Positions 48,751 to 54,845 of a DNA stretch of 54,845 bases are shown piece after piece. Numbering within the stretch: position 1 is the stretch's first letter; each line of letters begins with the position of its first letter. Source of the DNA: JBOGXB01 sp050694215 (GTDB lineage: Bacteria > Actinomycetota > CADDZG01 > WHSQ01); contig JBOGXB010000004.1 of NCBI GenBank assembly GCA_050694215.1, positions 1-54,845 of the forward strand. Direction: 5' to 3'. A model generated the notes under the pieces. The model saw nothing but the letters and a program-made list of their open reading frames with translations, did not search any database and was not told the DNA's origin. A program made the translations under genes and the position numbers.

Positions 48751-49458
48751 CTAAACGCCTTGCTTGGTGAACTCATACAGGGCGTGAGCCCACTTGAACC
48801 GACGCAGCGGTCCACGCCCAACGATCTCGAGAAGCTTCCCGACGGCGGGAACGGAGGCAACGTCCGGGTAAGTGTCGAACCTCGTAAGCCTCAGCCCTGC
48901 CTCCTCGGCCATCCGTTTCAGCGTCCGTACGGGGAAATGCTGTCGGTAGCTGCGTTGACCACTTTCGGATCGTCGCCTCCTGCCACGAGGTTGCTTGAGC
49001 CATTTCACGACGACCCAGAAGTTCGTGGGGTTATCCGTGGCGACGACTAAGTGGCCACCGGGCTGCAGGACTCGCCGAGCCTCTCTCAGAAAAGCGTTCG
49101 GATCGAGCAGGTGCTCGATCACGTCTGTAGACAGGACCAGGTCGAAAGTGGATGGGTCGAAAGGCAGAGACTCGACCGAGCCTCGGATCAGCGAAAACCC
49201 GTTGTTATACCGATCCCTGGTTTTCCGGAGCATCGGTTCGTACGCGTCGATGGCCGTGACCCGGGCACCCAGAGCGGAGCACATCGACGAAACATCGCCG
49301 GTTCCACATCCCGCATCGAGCACGTCTCGGCCGCTGAGGTCGCGAAGAAAGCTCCGTAGAGTTCGCATCTTCACGTCTCGCTGTCCCGAGTCGTACCGTG
49401 CCGCGTGGATCTCTGCTCGCTGGTTACGATCAACCTGAGTCTTCAAGCGGCCGATCAT
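48751..49458 (-). CDS. SAM-dependent methyltransferase inserted in the transporter locus
   Basis: A 235-aa class I methyltransferase of the UbiE/Coq5-like group: motif I GRDVLDAGCGTGDVSSMCSALG (about residues 43-64), VTAIDAYEPML, LPFDPSTFDLVLSTDVIEHLLDP and ARRVLQPGGHLVVATDNP. The middle has a basic patch (KQPRGRRRRSESGQRSYRQHFP). Substrate unknown. It is convergent with the permease genes (stop codons 6 nt apart) and divergent from the binding-protein gene, so it splits the transport operon. Confidence 0.85.
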   Translation of the reverse strand: MIGRLKTQVDRNQRAEIHAARYDSGQRDVKMRTLRSFLRDLSGRDVLDAGCGTGDVSSMCSALGARVTAIDAYEPMLRKTRDRYNNGFSLIRGSVESLPFDPSTFDLVLSTDVIEHLLDPNAFLREARRVLQPGGHLVVATDNPTNFWVVVKWLKQPRGRRRRSESGQRSYRQHFPVRTLKRMAEEAGLRLTRFDTYPDVASVPAVGKLLEIVGRGPLRRFKWAHALYEFTKQGV

Positions 49459-49636
49459 CCCAGACCCGCGGAGACTGTCAAACCATCGACGAGCCCACCG
49501 CGGCAGCTGATGGGAGTCGTTCCCAACTCCTTCGGAAACCCCCCTACTACTTACATAGGCCTCCGTTTACAGTTGGGCCCGTCCGTTGGGCTGGGGGTGG
49601 ACGAAGCCCCCACACGGCTAGGGAAGGAGATGACCC

Positions 49637-50575
49637 ATGCGGAGATTCCGCAGCACCGTCCTCGGGGCGGCCCTGCTCGCGATCCTGCTCGTTGCAGCCG
49701 CGTGCGGGTCGGGTGAGGACGACGATGGCACGACTGGGGGTGCTCAAGAGAAGGGCGAGGTCACGGTCGGCTCGGACGCATTTGCCGAGGCGCAGATCAT
49801 GGGTGAGATGTACGCGCAGGTGCTCGAGAACGCCGGGTACACGGTCGATCGTCAACTCGACATCGAAACGCGCGAGGTGCGGCTTCCTTCGATGGAGTCG
49901 GGTGAGATCGACATCGCTCCGGATTACGTCAACACGCTGTTGACCGTGGTGGACCCGGAGAACGAGGCCGCGAGCGATCCGGAAGTCGCGGGCGACGCGG
50001 AGGCGTTGCTAGAGATCCTCAACCCGCTCCTGGCCGAGGACGGCCTGACCCTCCTCGAGCCCTCGACCGTGGTGGACGCGAACGCGCTCGTTGTGACCCA
50101 GGAGCTCTCCGACGAAGAGGGCGTCGAGGCGGTTAGCGACCTCGCTCCTATCGCGGGTGACCTGACGCTCGGCGGTCCCACCGAATGCCCCGAGCGACCG
50201 TTGTGTATCCCCGGCTATGAGCGCGTATACGGCATCGAGTTCGGAGACTTCAAGGCACTCGAGTACGGGGCGAGCATCACCGCGCTGGCCGGTGGCGAGA
50301 TAGACGTCGCGCTACTGTTCTCGACCGACGGATCGATCTCCGAGCAGGGCTTCGTCCTCCTCGAGGACGACGAGGGCCTTCAGGCAGCGGACAACATCAC
50401 GCCGCTCGTCCGGGAGGAGATCCTCAACGACGAGATCGAGTCGCTTCTCAACGAGGTCAGCGCCTCGATCGAAACCGATGCAATCACCGAACTGAACAAG
50501 AGAGCCAACGTGGACGTCGAGGACCCGGCCGACCTCGCGGAGGAATACCTGAACCAGCTGGGACTTCTCGACTAG
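49637..50575 (+). CDS. Osmoprotectant-binding lipoprotein (OpuCC/OsmF type)
   Basis: A 312-aa lipoprotein. Signal peptide ends in the lipobox LVAAAC (Cys near residue 23), then an Asp-rich linker. The binding domain of the OpuAC family begins EVTVGSDAFAEAQIMGEMYAQVLENAGY and includes ESGEIDIAPDYVNTLLTVV and RVYGIEFGDFKAL. It should capture betaine or choline-like solutes for the transporter at 46254-48744. ATG 49637 follows AAGGAG. It has its own upstream region (178 nt, with a GGGGG/CCCCC hairpin about 49593-49610) and a strong terminator. Confidence 0.92.
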   Translation: MRRFRSTVLGAALLAILLVAAACGSGEDDDGTTGGAQEKGEVTVGSDAFAEAQIMGEMYAQVLENAGYTVDRQLDIETREVRLPSMESGEIDIAPDYVNTLLTVVDPENEAASDPEVAGDAEALLEILNPLLAEDGLTLLEPSTVVDANALVVTQELSDEEGVEAVSDLAPIAGDLTLGGPTECPERPLCIPGYERVYGIEFGDFKALEYGASITALAGGEIDVALLFSTDGSISEQGFVLLEDDEGLQAADNITPLVREEILNDEIESLLNEVSASIETDAITELNKRANVDVEDPADLAEEYLNQLGLLD

Positions 50576-50598
50576 CTTTCCCGGATTCGATCACTCGG

Positions 50599-50622
50599 AA
50601 GGGGCCGCTCCGGCGGCCCCTT
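50599..50622. terminator. Bidirectional terminator
   Basis: AAGGGGCCGC-TCCG-GCGGCCCCTT, perfect 10-bp stem with A and T ends on both sides. It lies between the binding-protein gene and the convergent DUF1684 gene and should serve both. Confidence 0.85.
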
Positions 50623-50629
50623 CTGCTGC

Positions 50630-51250
50630 TCACGCCGAAACTCGTTCCCCGGCGGGGATCTCGACATCGAGCCGGTTCGCCGGCGTGGCCAGAGGACAGA
50701 CCCACTTCGGATCGTAGAAGCACGACGGGTTGTAGGCGAAGTTGAAGTCGAGTACGAGCTTGCCGTCGTCCATCCCGAGATCCGCCCCCTTCACCGTGTC
50801 GAGCAGGTAACGGCAAGCCCCATATGTCGTCCGGCCGCTGGTGCCGTCTCGGAACGACAGGTACAGACCGCCTCCGTAGCCTTCGAGCCAATACAGCTCG
50901 AGATCTCGCTCTTCTCCCAGCAGCTCGAAGCCGGCCGCGCCGGTGCGAGAGAAGGCGATCGCCTCGTCTCCGCTCGTGGCGATGTCGAACCGCTCGGGCT
51001 CCGCCGGCCGCACAAGAGCGAGCACTCGGTAAGCAGGGTCGTAGTCGAAGTAGGCGAGGCCGCCGAAGCGCCCACGCTCCGACGAGGGGATGGGCGATTG
51101 CGGATGGTTGGCGAAGAGGTCGTCGCGCGTCGCTCGCCACTCCCTCCAGGCCGCCCCCGGATCATCCGAAGCGCGGACGCGTGCGTAGAGCTCGAACACG
51201 CGCCTCTTCCAGTCCAGGAGCTGCAGGGCGTCGTCGGACCCAGGCCTCAC
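50630..51250 (-). CDS. DUF1684 family protein
   Basis: A 206-aa protein matching DUF1684: WREWRATRDDLFANHPQSPIP (about residues 35-55), LAYFDYDPAYRVLA, ELYWLEGYGGGLYLSFRDGTSGRTTYGACRYLLDTVKGAD and the conserved end LVLDFNFAYNPSCFYDPKWVCPLATPANRLDVEIPAGE. The Cys/Tyr/Asp-rich end is the strongest family mark. Function unknown. GTG 51250 overlaps the stop of a small upstream gene (GTGA). Confidence 0.9.
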   Translation of the reverse strand: MRPGSDDALQLLDWKRRVFELYARVRASDDPGAAWREWRATRDDLFANHPQSPIPSSERGRFGGLAYFDYDPAYRVLALVRPAEPERFDIATSGDEAIAFSRTGAAGFELLGEERDLELYWLEGYGGGLYLSFRDGTSGRTTYGACRYLLDTVKGADLGMDDGKLVLDFNFAYNPSCFYDPKWVCPLATPANRLDVEIPAGERVSA

Positions 51251-51408
51251 GAGGCGGTCGCCTGGCAGGGATGATCCTGGGAGGCGGGGAGCGCGGTCAC
51301 GACCTCGGCGCGATGGGCTCGGATCGCTACGGCCGAGATCACGGCACCGATCGCGATTACCCAGTGGGCCGTGACCCTGCCGTAGCGAACGGAGCTCTCA
51401 GCTTGCAT
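51247..51408 (-). CDS. Small membrane protein (53 aa) coupled to DUF1684
   Basis: A 53-aa frame starting MQAESSVRYGRVTAHW, one membrane helix (VIAIGAVISAVAIRA), and a short C-terminal tail with a single Cys. Its TGA overlaps the GTG of the DUF1684 gene. No ribosome site is obvious before the ATG, so expression is less sure than the coupling suggests. No family recognised. Confidence 0.55.
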   Translation of the reverse strand: MQAESSVRYGRVTAHWVIAIGAVISAVAIRAHRAEVVTALPASQDHPCQATAS

Positions 51409-51512
51409 CGGCGCGAGCCAACCACAGCCGAGGCATACGTATTCCGTTCGTGGTTCAGGCTGGACTCTTGAGAACGCTTGGCGTCGTCACTTCGAACGGA
51501 GAGGATGGACGA

Positions 51513-52259
51513 ATGGATCTCCGGACCGAGCTCAGCGCTATACCGGCCGGGGTAGTGACGTCACCGTGGAACGGCTTTGAGCATGTTCGTGGATGGGGTG
51601 TATTTGGAGCTCCCTTCTCGACGGGGCATGTCCTTGCCCTCCGCGTCTTCCCGCAGAACGACTTCGCCTCTTATCGGACGCTCTGGCACCGCATTCCGGA
51701 GGGGGAATGGTCGATCTACCACGACGCTCCCCGTGCCGATACGGCGTGTCCTCGCTACTACGGCGCGGCAGCTCGAGTGAACAGCCGGTGTCGGCTCGAT
51801 CTCATCTGGACGGGACCGATGAGCCTGACGGTGGAGATGGATCAGCCTCCGTGTCGCTGGGAGATGGAGATGACCACGTCGCCGTTGTTCGCGTTCATGA
51901 GCACCATCGGCTCGCGGATTCCCGAACGTGCATGGCGCTCCCCGCTCCTGCGTCGCGTGGTTGAAGGGACCGCTAAGAGGATTCTTGGACTCGGGTCCAT
52001 CCGCCTATCCGGCACAATGCCCAACGGTCAGTACGGGGTACTCACACCACGCCGCCTTTATCCGATCGCACACTCCCACGCCATGTTGGGCGCTGTTGAC
52101 CTTGGTCGTACGGTTCGGAGCCGGGATACCCCCCGGATCGGGGACATCCCGGTCTCGGCGCGTGCGGTGCTGGCGATCGGGCGCGCCTACTTCGAGATCA
52201 CGGATCCGAACGAATATGCGCGCACGAAAGCGGAACTCAGGAACGTCGATTCGGCATAG
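51513..52259 (+). CDS. Hypothetical protein
   Basis: A 248-aa protein I do not recognise. It is soluble, rich in Trp, Arg and Pro, with beta-like stretches (GVFGAPFSTGHVLALRVFPQNDFASYRTLWHRIPEGEWSIY, CRLDLIWTGPMSLTVEM). This could be a lipocalin- or AttH-like beta fold, but that is weak. ATG 51513 is chosen because GGAGAGG lies 7 nt upstream; an upstream GTG at 51450 is possible. Its end overlaps the convergent acetyltransferase gene by 23 nt. Confidence 0.75.
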   Translation: MDLRTELSAIPAGVVTSPWNGFEHVRGWGVFGAPFSTGHVLALRVFPQNDFASYRTLWHRIPEGEWSIYHDAPRADTACPRYYGAAARVNSRCRLDLIWTGPMSLTVEMDQPPCRWEMEMTTSPLFAFMSTIGSRIPERAWRSPLLRRVVEGTAKRILGLGSIRLSGTMPNGQYGVLTPRRLYPIAHSHAMLGAVDLGRTVRSRDTPRIGDIPVSARAVLAIGRAYFEITDPNEYARTKAELRNVDSA

Positions 52260-52827
52260 CACCCCAGTGATCCCTTCTGGCCGCGGCCTCGACGGAGGAA
52301 CCTTCGTTTTGCCCGTCATGGACGTATTCAATGTCCCGCGTAACCACATCACCGGGGAGACGCGTCGCAGTAGTGCGTCCCGTTTCAGAGAAGCCGAGCC
52401 TCGTGTAAAAGCGCCTAGCGCGCACTGATTGTGAGTACACGTAGAGATACATGCGCACGTAACCACGGGTGAGGGCGAAGGCGAGCACATGCATCATCAA
52501 TCGTCGACCTATCCCGCTGCCCCAGTAGGTTGGGTGCGTGTAGAAGCTGTAGATCTCAAGATCACCTGGATGGTCGCGGGCTGGTCCTGCGTGAGCGAAG
52601 GCGACGATCATGCCATCCTGCTCGCCCACGAAGAGCAGCGTCCCTTCTCGATCACGCTTCTTTAGCAGGTCGGTCCATCTTGTACGGCGTTCTTCAATCG
52701 CCTGTTCCAGGACTTCGGGGTCGAAGAAGGCAGCGTAGCCCTTGCGCCAACCAGCAGCGTGCAGCGTTGTGATCTCTTGCGCGTCATCGGGAGTCGCCTG
52801 CCGGATCGTCAGTTGCGTCGGCGACAT
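52237..52827 (-). CDS. GNAT-family N-acetyltransferase
   Basis: A 196-aa acetyltransferase: LTIRQATPDDAQEITTLHAAGWRKGY at the start, LFVGEQDGMIVAFAHAGPAR, then the acetyl-CoA site YTHPTYWGSGIGRRLMMHVLAFAL (about residues 95-118, motif Q-x-x-G-x-G/A variant WGSGIG) and LYVYSQSVRARRFYTRLGFSETG. Substrate unknown. ATG 52827 follows GGAGG by 8 nt; the longer frame runs into the tRNA gene. It starts just 33 nt downstream of the tRNA-Ile gene, on the same strand. Confidence 0.9.
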   Translation of the reverse strand: MSPTQLTIRQATPDDAQEITTLHAAGWRKGYAAFFDPEVLEQAIEERRTRWTDLLKKRDREGTLLFVGEQDGMIVAFAHAGPARDHPGDLEIYSFYTHPTYWGSGIGRRLMMHVLAFALTRGYVRMYLYVYSQSVRARRFYTRLGFSETGRTTATRLPGDVVTRDIEYVHDGQNEGSSVEAAARRDHWGAMPNRRS

Positions 52828-52860
52828 GGGACAGACCTCCCTATGGGCAGGGCTCTTCCT

Positions 52861-52938
52861 TGGTGGGCCCAGATGGACTTGAACCATCGGCCTCACCCTT
52901 ATCAGGGGTGCGCTCTAACCGAGCTGAGCTATGGGCCC
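52861..52938 (-). tRNA. tRNA-Ile(GAT)
   Basis: Complete cloverleaf: acceptor GGGCCCA (5') with TGGGCCC (3'), D arm GCTC/GAGC with AGCTCGGTTA loop, anticodon stem CACCC/GGGTG and loop CTGATAA (anticodon GAT), T arm GATGG/CCATC with TTCAAGT loop. The discriminator is A and CCA is encoded (52861-52863). A tRNA-Ile gene also lies downstream of gyrA in mycobacteria, but there on the other strand and next to tRNA-Ala, which is absent here. Confidence 0.97.
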
Positions 52939-52989
52939 CGGTGCCGGCGATATTAACCGTGGGTGCGCACGCGGGAGATTCCGGCGCGA

Positions 52990-53015
52990 CTGGGGCCGCC
53001 CGTAGGCGGCCCCAG
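52990..53015 (-). terminator. Hairpin after the LVIVD gene
   Basis: CTGGGGCCGCC (52990-53000), loop CGTA, GGCGGCCCCAG (53005-53015): a perfect 11-bp stem 20 nt after the stop of the LVIVD gene and about 52 nt before the tRNA. No T-run on the minus strand, so it may act as an imperfect terminator. Confidence 0.65.
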
Positions 53016-53034
53016 TGCCTCATCCGATTGCGCG

Positions 53035-54441
53035 TTACCTCGCGGCGTCGTGCAGGCTCGCCTTGACCTGCGTCTGCGGATTGAGCGTGCCCTTGTAATA
53101 GAGGACCTTCTTGCTTTCCAGCCCTCTGATCCTGAAGACGCCGATGCCAAGTAGGGATGAGTGGTCGTTGGTGTACACGCGCCCGTTGTACCAGTAGGCG
53201 GACCAGCTGTCGGGGTTGACTCCTCCCGGCTGCATGAGGTAGTGCCCGATCTCCTTGGGATCGGCTGGGTCGCTGAAGTCAACCGCGGAGATGCCTCCGG
53301 AGTAGAAAGAGGAGACCGCCACGTACTTCTTGGGATCCTTCATCGGCAGGATCGTGTAGATGTGCGTGGTGCAGCGGAAGCGTGTGAGTTCCGCAGCGCT
53401 GTCGACAGGAGGCACTCGCGGCAGAGAATAGTGCCCCACTTCAGTCGGACTCGCCGGGTCGGAAACGTCGTAGAACCACATCGCACCGACGGTGCCGTCC
53501 TTGTCGCCGGTGCAGCCCCCACCACCCGCCGCCCCCCCGTACTCGTCGCTGATGATGGCGTACTTGCCGTCCCAGGTGAACGCGGCGGAGTGCCACACCT
53601 GGACGTCGGGATTGACGATCCGCGCCAGGATCTCGGGCTTTGCGGGATTCTTGATGTTCCACACCTGCGCTTCCGTGATGCAAGCCGCGATGACGAGATC
53701 TCGCTCGGGCCACGCCTGCAGGTCGTGACACCCGATCGGGGCGTCGTTGGGCAGGGGTGTGCGGGAGACGTCGAAGAAGCTCTCGAACTTCAGCCTGGCC
53801 GGATTCCTGGTGGGGAAGCTCAGGATGCTGACCGCTCCGTGGCCCTCGACGGCGTTGCAGTCGACCGCTTGTGAGAGCGGGTACGACTCGATGTACATGT
53901 ACGTCTTTGCACCGTCGGGGACGAGGGTGTGCGTGTGGGATCCACACTTGGTCTCTACGAACGCCACCTGCTTCGGCTTGAGTGGATCGCGGAAGTCGAC
54001 GACGCGTATCCCCTCCTTGCCCTCTGAGCTCTCGCTCTTGTGGTAACCCGTCGTCTTGGTGTTGTTACAGACGGCGCTCTTACCGTTGTTGGAGCCGGGA
54101 GAGTCGATCGAGACGAAGGCGAAGCCACCCACTACCGAGACGTCTCCCTGCTCTCCAGGGCAATTGTGGAACCCGATCTGTTTGACTTGGCCCTTGTTGG
54201 CGCCAACGATCCTGTAGAGCGCGGTCCCCTCGTAGGTCCCGGCGTACATCCTTCGACCACGGAACGCGAGATCCGATCCCCGTCCGCGCGTCTCTTTGTC
54301 GACCACGATGGGCTTGCGCGCCAGCATCTTGACGTTCTTCGAGTGGTCGTCGTCGTTGTGGCCGGCGTTGACGGGCACGCTTCCGAAAAGCCCGGCAACG
54401 AGAGCCAACAGCCCAACTACGGCCTTGATCCGAAGTCCCAT
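53035..54441 (-). CDS. Secreted LVIVD-repeat beta-propeller protein
   Basis: A 468-aa secreted protein with signal peptide (IKAVVGLLALVAGLFGSVPVNAG). Repeats of the LVIVD type recur: IRVVDFRDPLKPKQVAFVET, VWNIKNPAKPEILARIVNP, MWFYDVSDPASPTEVGHYSLP, ISAVDFSDPADPKEIGHYLM. These make a propeller. Several Cys and His residues (HNCPGEQ, CGSHTHT, GCHDLQ, CTTHIY) might bind metal. Ligand or function unknown; such proteins are common in soil Actinobacteria. It is a single gene, ending at a strong hairpin. Confidence 0.85.
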   Translation of the reverse strand: MGLRIKAVVGLLALVAGLFGSVPVNAGHNDDDHSKNVKMLARKPIVVDKETRGRGSDLAFRGRRMYAGTYEGTALYRIVGANKGQVKQIGFHNCPGEQGDVSVVGGFAFVSIDSPGSNNGKSAVCNNTKTTGYHKSESSEGKEGIRVVDFRDPLKPKQVAFVETKCGSHTHTLVPDGAKTYMYIESYPLSQAVDCNAVEGHGAVSILSFPTRNPARLKFESFFDVSRTPLPNDAPIGCHDLQAWPERDLVIAACITEAQVWNIKNPAKPEILARIVNPDVQVWHSAAFTWDGKYAIISDEYGGAAGGGGCTGDKDGTVGAMWFYDVSDPASPTEVGHYSLPRVPPVDSAAELTRFRCTTHIYTILPMKDPKKYVAVSSFYSGGISAVDFSDPADPKEIGHYLMQPGGVNPDSWSAYWYNGRVYTNDHSSLLGIGVFRIRGLESKKVLYYKGTLNPQTQVKASLHDAAR

Positions 54442-54550
54442 ATCAACTCCCCACGGAATAAATTTCGGGCAGGGTTGCTGTGGGTGTGGTTGTCCGGAAG
54501 AGGCCGATTTCCTGCTATTAGCGAGACCCCGTGAGAGGGCCGGGGGTCGA

Positions 54551-54566
54551 GGCCCCGCCTGGGGCC
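54551..54566. terminator. Hairpin between thioredoxin and LVIVD genes
   Basis: GGCCCC-GCCT-GGGGCC, 5 nt beyond the thioredoxin stop. A GC-only stem without a T-run; possibly a terminator for the thioredoxin gene. Confidence 0.45.
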
Positions 54567-54571
54567 CCGTC

Positions 54572-54845
54572 TCAGGCGTTCAGACCGAGGCCCATCACGA
54601 TGTCATCCTTGGGTCGCGCCCCGATGACCTGTGACTGCACGTTGCCGTCCGTGAACAGCGCAATCGTCGGGATGCTCATGATCCCGTATTTGGCCGCGAC
54701 CCCCGGGGCGTCATCGATATTGAGCTTGACGACCTTGACCTTGCCGTCGTACTCGCTCTGGATCTTCTCGAGCTCGGGGTGCACGAGCCGGCATGGCCCG
54801 CACCACTCCGCCCAGAAATCGACGATCACGGGCGTGTCCGACGCC
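54572..54845 (-). CDS. Thioredoxin (cut by the window edge)
   Basis: At least 90 residues of thioredoxin. The frame is open to the last base: ASDTPVIVDFWAEWCGPC, so the GTG at 54829 is internal and the N-terminus lies outside. Active site WCGPC, then LVHPELEKIQSEYDGKVKVVKLNIDD, the cis-Pro loop MSIPTIALF, and the end DIVMGLGLNA. The residue after the active site (CRLVHPEL) differs from the usual K-x-x-x-P. It is the likely partner of TrxB at 27035. In mycobacteria trxC sits next to trxB; here it has moved. Confidence 0.93.
   Translation of the reverse strand, partial: ASDTPVIVDFWAEWCGPCRLVHPELEKIQSEYDGKVKVVKLNIDDAPGVAAKYGIMSIPTIALFTDGNVQSQVIGARPKDDIVMGLGLNA

Noticed and set aside
49570..49636. 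Riboswitch before the binding-protein gene
   Set aside because: A GGGGG/CCCCC hairpin exists, but nothing matches a known riboswitch core.

Overview
This is a chromosomal origin region from a high-GC bacterium, almost certainly a deep-branching member of the Actinomycetota. Support comes from Actinobacteria-specific families (homologues of mycobacterial Rv0049/DUF5318, Rv3909/DUF6049, Rv0007/DUF3566, CwlM, SigM with a zinc-type anti-sigma factor), GTG/TTG starts, and gene order. From memory of the M. tuberculosis map, two blocks are recognisable: the Rv0046c-Rv0056 block (ino1, PadR, DUF5318, ponA, GT87-like protein, rpsF, ssb, rpsR, rplI) and the origin block pcnA - Rv3909 - murJ - kinase - sigM - anti-sigma - trxB - cwlM - parB - parA - rsmG - jag - yidC - yidD - rnpA - rpmH - dnaA - dnaN - recF - DUF721 - gyrB - gyrA - DUF3566. 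In mycobacteria the first block lies to the right of dnaA; here it lies to the left of pcnA.

Layout. 1-8.3 kb (minus strand): ribosomal/ssb cluster, GT87-like membrane protein, class A PBP, two tightly coupled polytopic membrane proteins and DUF5318. 8.3-11.5 kb (plus): PadR regulator with repeated AT-rich operators, inositol-phosphate synthase, MFS transporter. 11.5-19.7 kb: methyltransferase and pcnA, then accessory genes (hydrolase, VOC protein, methyltransferase, TPR-LuxR regulator, solitary PilT, KGG stress protein behind a SigB-type promoter). 19.7-29.7 kb (plus): cell-envelope and stress operon (DUF6049, MurJ, small membrane protein, intact Ser/Thr kinase, ECF sigma, anti-sigma), then trxB behind a textbook SigR/SigH promoter, an M23 endopeptidase and a CwlM-like amidase. 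29.7-34.5 kb (minus): parB to rpmH. 34.5-44.9 kb (plus): dnaA to DUF3566. 44.9-54.8 kb: accessory genes, including an osmoprotectant ABC system whose binding-protein gene is split from the rest, two tiny membrane proteins coupled to their neighbours, tRNA-Ile(GAT), an LVIVD secreted protein and a thioredoxin cut by the window edge.

The genes join replication and segregation, membrane-protein insertion, peptidoglycan export and remodelling, and thiol/envelope stress control. I found no mobile element, CRISPR array or defence system. The most interesting points are two essential-looking genes (gyrB and the GT87-like gene) without a canonical start codon; the MurJ and kinase parts, fused in the mycobacterial MviN, present as separate genes with an apparently active kinase; a coupled pair of membrane proteins, one resembling a degenerate complex I antiporter subunit; hidden small membrane-protein genes; and several clear regulatory sites.
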